A DNA stretch of 64,000 nucleotides from the NCBI RefSeq assembly GCF_003075415.1, contig NZ_QDAH01000016.1:23235-87234 (forward strand), given 5' to 3'. The stretch comes from Microvirga sp. KLBC 81. GTDB taxonomy: Bacteria; Pseudomonadota; Alphaproteobacteria; Rhizobiales; Beijerinckiaceae. The notes below the pieces were generated by a model that had not been told where the DNA came from, searched no databases, and was given only the letters and a program-made list of their open reading frames with translations. Made by a program: the position numbers and the translations under genes. This document shows positions 52,426 through 60,978 of this stretch, one piece after another; position 1 is the first letter of the stretch, and every line of letters begins with the position of its first letter.

Positions 52426-53034
52426 TCACGCGTTGGCAGCGACCGCTTCTGCGGTACCGCGCCGGCGTTCGGTCTTTGCCGTGAACACCACGTCCCGGTC
52501 GTCCTGCTTCAGATGGGGCGCGAATTGCCCAACCGCGCGGTCCAGTCTGGTGATGAGGCTGGGAGAGGAAAGCTGGCCGTCCACGAAGTCTCGCTCCGAG
52601 GCATAGACGCCCGTGGCGAGCGTCTGGGCCTCGAAGAATGCGAAGAGCGGACGCAGGTGATGCTCGATCACCAGAGCGTGCTTGTCGCCTCCTCCCGTGG
52701 CGGCCAAAAGAACCGGTTTTCCGGCAAGTGCCGTTGGATCGATCAGGTCGAAGAGATGTTTGAAGAGGCCCGGATAGCTTCCCTTGTAGACCGGCGTCGC
52801 AACGATCAGTGCTTTGGCGTCGACAATCGAGCTGACCACGTCGCGCCCGGGTCCAGTGAGCTCCGTGAGATTGCGGGCGCCAGCAAAATCTGGCCCCAGC
52901 TGCGACAGATCAACGACTTTGGACCGCCCGCCGAAGCGAGCCATAGTGCGGGCAACGGCTTCTTCGACGAGGCCCCGAGTGCGGGAGGGTACGCTGAAAC
53001 TACCGGCGAGGCCGAGGATATCGATTGTAGACAT
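52426..53034 (-). CDS. NAD(P)H-dependent FMN reductase (SsuE/MsuE type)
   Basis: A 202-aa flavodoxin-like reductase: ILGLAGSFSVPSRTRGLVEE (phosphate loop), VDAKALIVATPVYKGSYPGL and KPVLLAATGGGDKHALVIEH are diagnostic of SsuE/MsuE. It supplies FMNH2 to the monooxygenase encoded next. AGGAGGAGACGCC precedes ATG 53034, a strong ribosome-binding site. It heads the minus-strand operon reductase-monooxygenase-permease-binding protein-ATPase. Confidence 0.92.
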   Translation of the reverse strand: MSTIDILGLAGSFSVPSRTRGLVEEAVARTMARFGGRSKVVDLSQLGPDFAGARNLTELTGPGRDVVSSIVDAKALIVATPVYKGSYPGLFKHLFDLIDPTALAGKPVLLAATGGGDKHALVIEHHLRPLFAFFEAQTLATGVYASERDFVDGQLSSPSLITRLDRAVGQFAPHLKQDDRDVVFTAKTERRRGTAEAVAANA

Positions 53035-53050
53035 GGCGTCTCCTCCTATA

Positions 53051-53074
53051 AGTCTATAGATTAAGTAGACTAAT
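53051..53074. promoter_or_regulatory. Dyad operator before sulfonate operon 1
   Basis: AGTCTA-TAGATTAAG-TAGACT plus AAT: a perfect 6-bp inverted repeat with a 9-bp spacer, 16 bp upstream of the reductase start codon. A 24-bp relative (21 of 24 identical, opposite orientation) lies at 58216-58239 before sulfonate transporter 2. Confidence 0.6.
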
Positions 53075-53174
53075 AGTGATTCGCCTCCCGCGTCCATTTC
53101 ATAATTGCTGTAGAAAAGAGAAGAGGTTTAGCGCGGATTGCGACGGTGAGAGGACGATTGGCCTCTCACCTTCC

Positions 53175-53816
53175 TCAGCGGATGTCCCGACAGGCATCCG
53201 AGATGGACAGGCCAGGAATGCCCAGCTGGAGTTCAGCCAAGCGGGCTGCCTGTTCTCGAAGGTTGGGCCCGGCAGTTATCTCCCAAGAGGCGCCACGGAT
53301 GCGAGGGCCGATGCCGAAGATCCGCTCCGCGCTTCGACCGTGAGACTCAATCAAGGCTTCGTGCTGATCGAAGCCGAGACCAAGCTTCAATTCGTCCGCG
53401 CGGGCGAACCCACCGTCCGGCATAGACTGCATGAGACGGTTCTGCGTGGGAAGCGAGAGGCGCCTGAAACCGCAGCAGTTGAGAGCATGCGACACTTCGA
53501 GTCTTACAGGTTCGCTGCCGCCGGAAGGACGATAAGTGACAGTGGTGCCACGCGCGGTCTTCAACGCCTTGTGGAAATGACCCTTGACGATCCTCAGGAG
53601 ACCCGAGGCTTGTGCTTGGGCGATGCGAGCAACCGACGATGGCGGCATCCGGTGACGGTGCGTGTCCCGCATGCTTGAGGCATGCTGAAGGAAACGGCCG
53701 CGGCTTTTGTGCCGAAGGTGGCGCCAGAGCAGTTGGGGATGCGGTCGCAATCCATCGGTCACGTCGCGCCACTCGCCGCCCGCATCCGGAAGGCTGCGAT
53801 TAAGGCTAGTCATCAT
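53175..53816 (-). CDS. Open frame of unknown status (213 aa)
   Basis: A long frame on the minus strand, but the plus strand is also open over most of it, and neither protein shows a recognisable fold or a good ribosome-binding site. Parts (LKLGLGFDQHEALIESHGRS, REQAARLAELQLGIPGLSIS) look protein-like, so it may be the remains of a sulfur-metabolism gene. I cannot name it. Confidence 0.25.
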   Translation of the reverse strand: MMTSLNRSLPDAGGEWRDVTDGLRPHPQLLWRHLRHKSRGRFLQHASSMRDTHRHRMPPSSVARIAQAQASGLLRIVKGHFHKALKTARGTTVTYRPSGGSEPVRLEVSHALNCCGFRRLSLPTQNRLMQSMPDGGFARADELKLGLGFDQHEALIESHGRSAERIFGIGPRIRGASWEITAGPNLREQAARLAELQLGIPGLSISDACRDIR

Positions 53817-54340
53817 CCGCCAAGATCACTCCGGATGGCTCCCCGAAAGAAAACGAGCGGTGGTCGTGAGGAGTCTACGCGAGAGGCAACAGCAATGCCG
53901 ATCACAATCGAAATATCGCCACGCTGAATGACGTCATCCACCACACAGTCGAAGGAGCCGAGAGCCTTTTTGAACACCGGCGCACCGGTCACCAGGGTGT
54001 CCCACTGGCCTTCGATGAAGCGATCGGCCCCTGAAATACCCGCCTTGCCACTGAATGCATCTGCAACAGCTTCTGCTCCGGCCGGCAGGTAATTCACCGC
54101 GAAGTGGCGACGCGAGAGGATCGCGCCGAGCGCAGTCGTCTTCTGATCAACCGATACGAGGATCGTCGGCGGGTTGGCCGTGACGCGCGCAGCCGAAAGC
54201 CCCAGCAGACCAGCCGGGCCGTCATCCCCGTGAGCGGTCACAATGGTCATGCCACTCACCCTTTCAGCGAGGGTCTGCCAAAAGGTTTTGACGTCAATCG
54301 GAGGCAGCGAGGCCGAATGGATGGTTGTCGTCATGATCAT
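53813..54340 (-). CDS. Flavin reductase-domain protein (FMN-binding split barrel)
   Basis: About 175 aa, related to HpaC/NtaB-type reductases that feed FMNH2 to two-component monooxygenases. Landmarks: FWQTLAERVSGMTIVTAHGD, GLSAARVTANPPTILVSVDQ, RHFAVNYLPAGAEAVADAFS and a final GDISIVIGIAVA strand. The start is probably at the MIMTTT cluster (54340 or 54334). It is in the same direction as sulfonate operon 1 but separated from it by the uncertain frame. A decayed relative lies at 55167-55799. Confidence 0.83.
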   Translation of the reverse strand: MIMTTTIHSASLPPIDVKTFWQTLAERVSGMTIVTAHGDDGPAGLLGLSAARVTANPPTILVSVDQKTTALGAILSRRHFAVNYLPAGAEAVADAFSGKAGISGADRFIEGQWDTLVTGAPVFKKALGSFDCVVDDVIQRGDISIVIGIAVASRVDSSRPPLVFFRGAIRSDLGG

Positions 54341-54500
54341 CTCGGAGTTCTGCAAAGTTGCAACAAGGCCAGCAGAGACGGATGCCTCTCGCTTGGCGTC
54401 ATTGCGAGGTGCGATTGCCCACTAGTAGATGGCGATCGTACCTCGGACGGCTTCGCAGTGTCCGACAGCAGACCGCTCGAGCCGCATCCCCGCTAAGCGC

Positions 54501-55094
54501 TCACGGCGCAGAATGTCTCGAGCCGGTCGACCTCCGCGACAGGGGCGGTTGCGCGAAGGCACGCTGACGGACCCGCAAGCGGGCAAGCCAACGGAGACCC
54601 TCCGGCCAAGCGCCGTGGCCGCTGGCAACATTGATGTGACCGGCCTCTCCTGCATCAACGAAGGCTGCTTCCCACAGATTGGCGATGATACGGGCACGAT
54701 CCTGCGCCATGTAGGGGTCGGTCCGGCTGGCAACCAATATGGCTGGAAAACCGAGGGGCTCAACCGGTAAGGGGCCGAACGAAGTGATCCCAGGCACGCG
54801 GGATCGTCGCACCTCAGGATCGGCTGGTGCGACCAGCAGGGCGCCGCCGATGTCCAGGTCCGGATGGCGCAGTGCCAGATGGGCGATCAAGATCGCTCCG
54901 AGACTGTGGCCGACCAGAATGGCCCCCGGCCTTCTCTTCACGTGGTGCGCCAAGACCGCGAGCCAGACTCCGAGATCCGGTGCATCCCAGTGCACCTGCT
55001 GGACTCGTTCGACGTCGTTCAACTCGGCTTCCCAGCGACTCTGCCAATGTTCCGGCTCAGAGCCCTTGAAGCCGGGGACCATAAGAATAGTCAT
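54501..55094 (-). CDS. RBBP9/YdeN-type alpha/beta hydrolase
   Basis: A 197-aa serine hydrolase. MTILMVPGFKGSEPEHWQSR is the typical RBBP9/YdeN opening, and the nucleophile lies in LVGHSLGAILIAHLAL. An acidic ASRTDPYMAQDRA and a later GEAGHINVASGHG histidine complete a plausible triad. GAGGAGG precedes ATG 55094. It is next to flavin reductases and an Rrf2 regulator; it might hydrolyse an ester or thioester of an organosulfur compound, but nothing proves this. Confidence 0.85.
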   Translation of the reverse strand: MTILMVPGFKGSEPEHWQSRWEAELNDVERVQQVHWDAPDLGVWLAVLAHHVKRRPGAILVGHSLGAILIAHLALRHPDLDIGGALLVAPADPEVRRSRVPGITSFGPLPVEPLGFPAILVASRTDPYMAQDRARIIANLWEAAFVDAGEAGHINVASGHGAWPEGLRWLARLRVRQRAFAQPPLSRRSTGSRHSAP

Positions 55095-55166
55095 AATTGG
55101 TCCTCCTCTGCTGCCGAGAAGTATCAGGCTCACGGGAAAAACGGTCAATGAAACGCGTTGCCAAAT

Positions 55167-55799
55167 TCAGGGCAAATGATGGAACAGCGATCCCAGAACA
55201 AGTTTCAGCTTTAGAATTTTCTTCCGAACGCGATCATTCATCTTTGTCGAAAAACGGTCAAATCCCCGCACCGTGCTGGACGGTCTCATCCAACCCGCCA
55301 TAATCGCTGCACCAGCACAGGAGGCCACGTGTTCATCATCCCCACTGATCGCCTTAACGCGACCGATCAGGATCGTGTTCGAATGGCGGCCGATCACGTC
55401 CTCTGTCTCGCAATCGAGAAACGCCAAGACACCGTTCAGGACAGGCGCGCCGGTGATGAGCCGCGTCCAGTCGCCCTCCTAAAAGCGCGCCTCGTCCTTG
55501 ATTCCGCCGCGGCCAGCGAAACGGTCAACAATCGATCGATGCTGGATCGCCAGGATATTGATAGCGAAATGCCAGGCCTACGGGATAACCGGCCAAGCAG
55601 ACGCGCTCCGATTGACACAAATGAGGGCGGATGAAGGCTCGGTCGGTGCAGCGGTCAGCGAAGTCGTGGTCAGTCCGGCACGGATGGCTCCGGCCGAGGC
55701 CATAACAACGCCGATGGCGCCGGCGATGTGGCGCATCACTGATCGGAAAGCGGAGGGCTCGATATCAGCAGACTCTAGGCTACGGATCAGTTGATTCAT
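55167..55799 (-). pseudogene. Decayed flavin reductase-domain gene
   Basis: The N-terminus reads MNQLIRSLESADIEPSAFRS and GAIGVVMASAGAIRAGLTTT up to ICVNRSASAWPVI in one frame. The middle is shifted, and the C-terminus (FLDCETEDVIGRHSNTILIG, then RVKAISGDDEH) is in another. At least one frameshift and one stop separate them. It resembles the HpaC-like protein at 53813. Intact, it would have been about 180 aa. Confidence 0.7.
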
Positions 55800-55922
55800 G
55801 GAGACCGTCCGTGACTGCGAGAACGATAGGCACACGCCATGCAGCGCAAGTCCCTGGGAGCGGTCAGACGATGGTATCGTTAAAGGATTATCGATTAACT
55901 TGGTGGATAAATAGCGATCAGT

Positions 55923-56369
55923 CTATTTCGGCTTCGTTGTTCTGAAGCGTGATGGGGTGCGTTTGGCGAGATCGGCAACGGTGGTGTTATCGACGACTGA
56001 GGCGATGGCATCGCGCACTTCGCTCATGATCGAACGAACAGGACATAACTCGATTTTGCCGCAATCGTCACAAGCGCGGAACGCGGATCGGCTAGCGCAC
56101 GCTATCGGCGCGAGCGGACCCTCGAGTGCTCGAATAACGGCACCGACTTTGATGGTACCGGCCGGCTTGGCCAAAGCATAGCCCCCGCCTGGGCCCTTCT
56201 TACTTCTCAACATGCCGGCATTGCGAAGATCCAGCAGGATGGCATCAAGAAATTTCTTCGGGATGTTGTTCGTCTGAGCAATCTCTGCGACCTGAGCCGT
56301 CTCCCCGGCATCGAGCCTCGCGAGATGAACAATTGCCTTGAGTCCGTATTTGCCCTTATTGGTTAACAC
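55923..56369 (-). CDS. Rrf2-family transcriptional regulator
   Basis: A 148-aa regulator: KGKYGLKAIVHLARLDAGET, the wHTH NNIPKKFLDAILLDLRNAGM and KGPGGGYALAKPAGTIKVGA. A loop has four cysteines (ACASRSAFRACDDCGKIELC), suggesting a Fe-S cluster as in IscR/NsrR, or a CymR-like cysteine sensor. It sits between the two sulfonate clusters, so sulfur or Fe-S supply is a likely signal (inference). GTG start at 56369. A TTAGTT-CTATC-AACTAA dyad lies just upstream and may be its own operator. Confidence 0.88.
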   Translation of the reverse strand: MLTNKGKYGLKAIVHLARLDAGETAQVAEIAQTNNIPKKFLDAILLDLRNAGMLRSKKGPGGGYALAKPAGTIKVGAVIRALEGPLAPIACASRSAFRACDDCGKIELCPVRSIMSEVRDAIASVVDNTTVADLAKRTPSRFRTTKPK

Positions 56370-56399
56370 CCCTATACCCCAGCCATCGTCGATATTCGA

Positions 56400-56416
56400 T
56401 TAGTTCTATCAACTAA
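56400..56416. promoter_or_regulatory. Inverted repeat upstream of the Rrf2 gene
   Basis: TTAGTT-CTATC-AACTAA, a perfect 6-bp dyad 31 bp upstream of the GTG start. Possible autoregulatory site. Confidence 0.4.
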
Positions 56417-57063
56417 CGACATTTCAGCAACGGTTTTCGGTTCCTAGCGACAACGGACCGTCTCCCCCGCCGTGTATCGACTCGATGGTTTGTCGTGCCT
56501 CTTGATCGACTATCGTCGTTCGCCCTTCAGGGGAGCAACTCAACAACGCCGAACGGCTTGGCGACCCACAGTGGCTTCCGGCGATGTCCACGCGGGCGCC
56601 GACGAGAGTTTCAGGCCCAAACCCGCGATCAGCAACATCTCGTGCCTGCACGACGGCAGTTGGTCAGCCTCACCCTTTTCCCTCTGATAAGATCGACAGT
56701 CAGCATCATTGATCTGCTCGATCAATCAGGGCCTGCTGGCTGACGCTCGTTGATAGGACTGTTCGATATGAAGAACCACAAGGAGAACACTATTCTTGCT
56801 GTCATTTACGCGCCAAGTTTAGTTTAGCTACCCCACACTATTGTTTGCCTAGCAATAGACTCGCCTAACAAGTCTTAGCGTCTCGTGCAAGCATAGCCTA
56901 TTATTCTCTTGTCTGCGTTCTTTTTAAAAAACATTACCTCTTGACCAATTTGTATCACCCTTGTCATCGTTCAGCGACATCGCGTTGCCGGTGAATCTGG
57001 CTCGAAGAGGCGGTGACACGATTTGCCGACTTCGGAGCCGACTATTCTGAAGCGAGGGTTTCC
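56417..57063. other. Divergent upstream region of Rrf2 and sulfonate cluster 2
   Basis: No convincing gene in about 650 bp. It contains an AGACT-9 bp-AGTCT dyad at 56857-56875 and the sulfur palindrome at 56917. AT content rises from about 56800, as expected of a promoter zone. Confidence 0.45.
56917..56932 (+). promoter_or_regulatory. Sulfur-regulon operator before sulfonate cluster 2
   Basis: GTTCTTTTTAAAAAAC matches the cysJ core at 15 of 16 positions. A TTGTCT hexamer ends 2 bp before it, repeating the -35/operator spacing seen at cysH and sbp. It lies 131 bp upstream of the monooxygenase start. Confidence 0.6.
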
Positions 57064-58228
57064 ATGTCCAATCCCAAGCGCCAACTGGCCCTGAATCTCT
57101 TCGTCTATCCTGGTGGCCACCACGAGGCGGCTTGGCGGTTCAAGGAATCCGAACCTGGGCGAGTGCTCGACATCAGCTACTACCAGGAACTCGCGCAACG
57201 AACGGAGGCGGCAAAGTTCGACGCGATCTTCTTCGCCGATGGGCCCTCACTCCCGGAGAGCGTCCGCTATTCCTCCCGTCTTCGCTTCGAGCCGCTCACC
57301 TGGCTTGCTGCGATCGCAGCAGCGACGCAGAAAATCGGGCTGATTGCGCCGGCTTCAACCACCTACACCGAGCCCTACAATCTCGCCCGCCTTTTCGCCT
57401 CGCTCGATCACCTGAGCAAAGGGCGGGCTGGGTGGAACATCGTCACCACAGGTGATGCCGGAGCGGCGCAGAATTTCGGCTTGCCGGAGCACCCCGCATG
57501 GTGACCGTTACGAGGAGGCGCGCGAATTTCTTGAGGTGGTGACCAAGCTCTGGGACAGTTGGGAGGACGAGGCGCTCGTTGCTGATCCCGATAGCGGGGT
57601 CTTTGCCGATACCGACAAGGTGCACAGCATCGACCATGTGGGCAAGCATTACCGGGTCCGCGGGCCGCTCAACATCGCGCGCGGACCCCAGGGGAGGCCG
57701 GTCTACGTCCAGGCGGGCTCGTCTGATGACGGCCGCTCTTTCGCGGCCCAGCACGCCGAGGCAATCTTCACCGCACACCAGACGCTGGCGAGCGCGCAGT
57801 CCTTCTATGCCGATATAAAGACCCGTGCCTCCGCGCTCGGACGGCAGCCGGAACATATTCGCGTCCTCCCCGGCATCAGTCCTTATCTCGGCTCGATGCA
57901 GGCAGAGGCCGATAGACTGGAGGAGGAGCTTAACGAGTTGATTCAGCCGGCCGCTTCGCTAGAGCAACTCAAGCGCATGATCGGGATCGATCTAAGAGGT
58001 CATGACCTCGACGCACCGTTTCCTCGCCACCTTGTCGACACGAAAGGGCTCAACGCCGTCGCCAGTCGGTTCCAGCTTGTTGTCGACATCATCGACCGCG
58101 AGAAGCCGATGAAGGCAGACGCTTGCGGGCACATCAAGCGACATCCCCCGGCTCACTTGAAAGATATTCTCCTCACGTCTCGCTTCGCCAAAAACTCTTC
58201 TTCAATCGTCGCAACATTAGTATACTAA
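57064..58228 (+). pseudogene. Frameshifted, C-terminally truncated FMN-dependent monooxygenase
   Basis: Same family as the intact enzyme at 51036. ATG 57064 opens MSNPKRQLALNLFVYPGGHH, reads through TTYTEPYNLARLFASLDHLS and GRAGWNIVTTGDAGAAQNFG, and goes out of frame near 57495. The rest (HGDRYEEAREFLEVVTKLWD, VYVQAGSSDDGRSFAAQHAE) is in the next frame. The C-terminus loses similarity after about residue 340 (IDREKP) and ends at 58228, so about 90 residues of the family, including the final LPP-type segment, are missing. It is non-functional as it stands. Confidence 0.85.
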
Positions 58229-58239
58229 TTCTATAGACT
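58216..58239. promoter_or_regulatory. Dyad operator before sulfonate transporter 2
   Basis: Contains the 14-bp palindrome ATTAGTATACTAAT followed by TCTATAGACT. Its reverse complement matches the 24-bp element at 53051-53074 at 21 positions. It overlaps the end of the decayed monooxygenase frame and lies 61 bp before the ssuA2 start codon. Confidence 0.6.
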
Positions 58240-58300
58240 ATATGAGTTCCCGGTCATAACCTTATGGGGATTATTGCACCCAGAGCTCATGTGGAGGACC

Positions 58301-59338
58301 ATGATGAAAGCATATTTGCGCCTTCCGACCGCTATCCGATGCATCCTATCGACAGCCCTCCTGATGACCGGGGCAGCCCTTGCCGAGCCTCTCCCCGACA
58401 ATGCACCTGTCCCCAGCACGATCGCCCCAGGGACCAGGCTGGTCATCGGCGATCCGCAAACCCGAGTCGCGCTCACTCTTTCGGGCGAACTGGGCAACCT
58501 GCCTTTCCAAGTCGATTGGGCTAACATCTCGGGCGGCCCGCAGACGATCGAGGCGTTCCGAGCCAAGGCGCTGGACGTTGGTTCAGTCGCTGATATTCCT
58601 CCGATCCACTCGCAATGGACTGGCTTGGATGTCAAGATCGTCGCGGCAAAATTCCGCCTCGATCCGGTGGGGCATCCTATCTACGTCATCGCCACCGCAC
58701 CGCATTCCGGCATTGACAAGCTCGACGATCTCAAAGGCAAGAGAATTGCCTTCAGTCCTGGGCAGGCTCAGGGTGCGCTCGTCCTACGGGTCTTGAAAAA
58801 GGTTAACTTGCAGCGCGACGACGTCCAACTCGTCGAATTGCCGAGTGTCGGCGATGCCTATGTCAATGCGCTGGCGAGTAAGCTCGTCGATGCAGCGCCG
58901 ATTGCGGAGGCGAATAAGCAGCGCTTCATTCAGAACTACGCCAAGGACGGGGCTAAGGCGCTCGCGCACGGCCTGCGTGACGATCCCGCGTATCTGTATG
59001 TGGTGAAATCCTCTCTTGAGGATCCTGATAAGGCCGCAGCCATCCGCGCTTATGTCGCGGCATGGGGCCGTGCCACGAAATGGATCGAGACGCATCCCGA
59101 AGAATGGATCAACGGATACTACATCAAGGACCAGGGCCTGAAAGAGGACGCTGCGCGGTTTCTGGTGGAATCGAACGGCCATCCGGATGTGCCACTCGAT
59201 TGGAACGGGGCGATTGAACGCCAACAGGAAACGGTCGACCTGCTCGCGGAAGAACTGAAGAAGCCGGCCCTGAAAGCGGAAACCCTGTTCGACCGCCGAT
59301 TCGAGACAGTTGCCGGCGCTGCCTATCGGGGAGAGTAA
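58301..59338 (+). CDS. ssuA: Sulfonate ABC transporter substrate-binding protein (cluster 2)
   Basis: A 345-aa periplasmic protein with signal peptide (IRCILSTALLMTGAALAEPL). The SsuA-like core has LSGELGNLPFQVDWANISGG, GSVADIPPIHSQWTGLDVKI and DDLKGKRIAFSPGQAQGALV. GGAGG precedes the ATGATG start at 58301. It is followed 3 bp later by the permease. It differs clearly from the cluster 1 binding protein, so the ligands probably differ. Confidence 0.9.
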   Translation: MMKAYLRLPTAIRCILSTALLMTGAALAEPLPDNAPVPSTIAPGTRLVIGDPQTRVALTLSGELGNLPFQVDWANISGGPQTIEAFRAKALDVGSVADIPPIHSQWTGLDVKIVAAKFRLDPVGHPIYVIATAPHSGIDKLDDLKGKRIAFSPGQAQGALVLRVLKKVNLQRDDVQLVELPSVGDAYVNALASKLVDAAPIAEANKQRFIQNYAKDGAKALAHGLRDDPAYLYVVKSSLEDPDKAAAIRAYVAAWGRATKWIETHPEEWINGYYIKDQGLKEDAARFLVESNGHPDVPLDWNGAIERQQETVDLLAEELKKPALKAETLFDRRFETVAGAAYRGE

Positions 59339-59341
59339 ACC

Positions 59342-60253
59342 ATGGTGAACCTTTCGATCCCAAGCGCCGATTCTTCCTCCGGTGCACCAAGACACCAGCA
59401 ATGGCTCAGAAGGCCGAGCCTTGGCAGGATCCAATCCTCGCCATCGACCACGAGCAACCGGACCGGACGCCAGCGGCGGCGCAAGCTTGGACCAGGTCCG
59501 ACCGTCCCTTATGGGGCTGCGATTGGCCCTGCGCTACTCCTCATCTTGTGGAGCATCGGCTCGACCACTGGCTATATCGACGACCGCATCCTGTCAGCAC
59601 CATGGACTGTCGCGCTGACCGGCCTTGAACTGATCCAAGATGGCCGCTTACAGGAGAATCTCTGGACCTCCTTCGCCCGTTCCTTCTGGGGTCTGTTCTG
59701 GGGCATCGTCGCTGGGGCATCGCTTGGTGTCATCGCCGGCCTGAGCCGCATCGGCGAGTATCTCGTCGACGGTCCGATCCAAATCAAGCGCGCCATCCCT
59801 GCGTTGGCCCTGATTTCTCTCCTGATGCTCTGGTTCGGCATCGGCGAAGGCATGAAGATTCTGACCATCGCACTGATCACGTTCGCACCGATCTATATCC
59901 AGACCCATGACGGCCTGCGCTCGACCGACGCCCGCTTCATCGAGCTGGCCGAGACGCTCGGCCTCAGCAACCTGCAGTTCCTGCGCCATGTCGTGCTTCC
60001 GGCAGCTCTGCCGGGCTTTCTTCTCGGCCTACGCTTCGGCGTCACCTATGCTTGGCTGGCGCTCGTCGTCGTCGAACAGGTCAATGCCACCAGTGGCTTG
60101 GGCTATATGATCAATCTTGCCCGCACCTACGGGCAGACCGAAGTCATCATCCTGTGCCTTGCCGTCTATGCTGCGCTCGGCTTGAGCTCGGACTGGCTGG
60201 TACGCTTTATCACGCGAAAGACCCTCCCATGGCGAAAGATCTTGGCGGACTGA
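59342..60253 (+). CDS. ssuC: Sulfonate ABC transporter permease (cluster 2)
   Basis: A 303-aa permease. After an unusual 50-residue serine/arginine-rich N-terminus come about six membrane segments (AAIGPALLLILWSIGSTTGY first) and the EAA loop FIELAETLGLSNLQFLRHVV. An overlapping frame in the first 200 bp (MAQKAEPWQDPILAIDHEQP) also looks protein-like, so the N-terminus may contain a frameshift or the start may be misread; the membrane part is intact. The end overlaps ssuB2 by 25 bp. Confidence 0.88.
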   Translation: MVNLSIPSADSSSGAPRHQQWLRRPSLGRIQSSPSTTSNRTGRQRRRKLGPGPTVPYGAAIGPALLLILWSIGSTTGYIDDRILSAPWTVALTGLELIQDGRLQENLWTSFARSFWGLFWGIVAGASLGVIAGLSRIGEYLVDGPIQIKRAIPALALISLLMLWFGIGEGMKILTIALITFAPIYIQTHDGLRSTDARFIELAETLGLSNLQFLRHVVLPAALPGFLLGLRFGVTYAWLALVVVEQVNATSGLGYMINLARTYGQTEVIILCLAVYAALGLSSDWLVRFITRKTLPWRKILAD

Positions 60254-60978
60254 TCCGGGAGCCTGTCGTGCAGGTGCGCAGGCTCAGGCGCCGTTACGGC
60301 GAGCGCACGATTGTCGACGGCGTCGATCTTGATATCGGCCGCGGCGAGTTCGTCGCTCTGCTCGGTCGCTCAGGCTCCGGCAAGAGCACGATCCTGCGCG
60401 CACTCGCTGGCCTTGACCATGGCGTTCCAGGCTCAGGCCAGGTTGACACTCCCGACGCAATCTCGGTCGTGTTCCAGGATGCCCGACTGCTGCCGTGGAA
60501 GAAGGTGATTGACAATGTCACGCTCGGATTGAAGGGAGGGGCCTCCCGCGAGCGCGCATTTAAGGCTTTGGAGGAAGTCGACCTGGCGCCGCGCGCAACC
60601 GCTTGGCCGATGCGGCTTTCCGGCGGCGAACAGCAGCGCACTGCCCTAGCACGTTCGCTGGTCCGCGAGCCTGAGTTCCTCCTGCTCGATGAGCCGTTCG
60701 GAGCGCTCGACGCTTTGACCCGGTTGCGGATGCAGGCCCTTCTGCTCGATCTGTGCGCCCGTCACCAGCCGGCAGTGCTGTTCGTGACGCATGATGTCGA
60801 TGAGGCAATCCGCCTGGCACAGCGCATTCTTATTCTCGATCAGGGCCGTTTCACGGTGGATCTGGAAGTCAATTTACCCTCTGACAGAGGAGAGCGCGAG
60901 CTACGCGTCGCGCAACTGCGCGCTCAGCTGTTGACTAGCCTCGGCGTGACTGAGAAGGAGCTGCGCCGCGTTGCGTGA
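60229..60978 (+). CDS. ssuB: Sulfonate ABC transporter ATP-binding protein (cluster 2)
   Basis: A 249-aa ATPase: Walker A GRSGSGKSTILRALAGLD, Q-loop VFQDARLLPWKKVIDNV, signature LSGGEQQRTALARSLV, Walker [13 protein letters not shown] and H-loop LFVTHDVDEAIRLAQR. ATG 60229 lies inside the permease gene, giving translational coupling. It completes ssuA2-C2-B2. Confidence 0.92.
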   Translation: MAKDLGGLIREPVVQVRRLRRRYGERTIVDGVDLDIGRGEFVALLGRSGSGKSTILRALAGLDHGVPGSGQVDTPDAISVVFQDARLLPWKKVIDNVTLGLKGGASRERAFKALEEVDLAPRATAWPMRLSGGEQQRTALARSLVREPEFLLLDEPFGALDALTRLRMQALLLDLCARHQPAVLFVTHDVDEAIRLAQRILILDQGRFTVDLEVNLPSDRGERELRVAQLRAQLLTSLGVTEKELRRVA

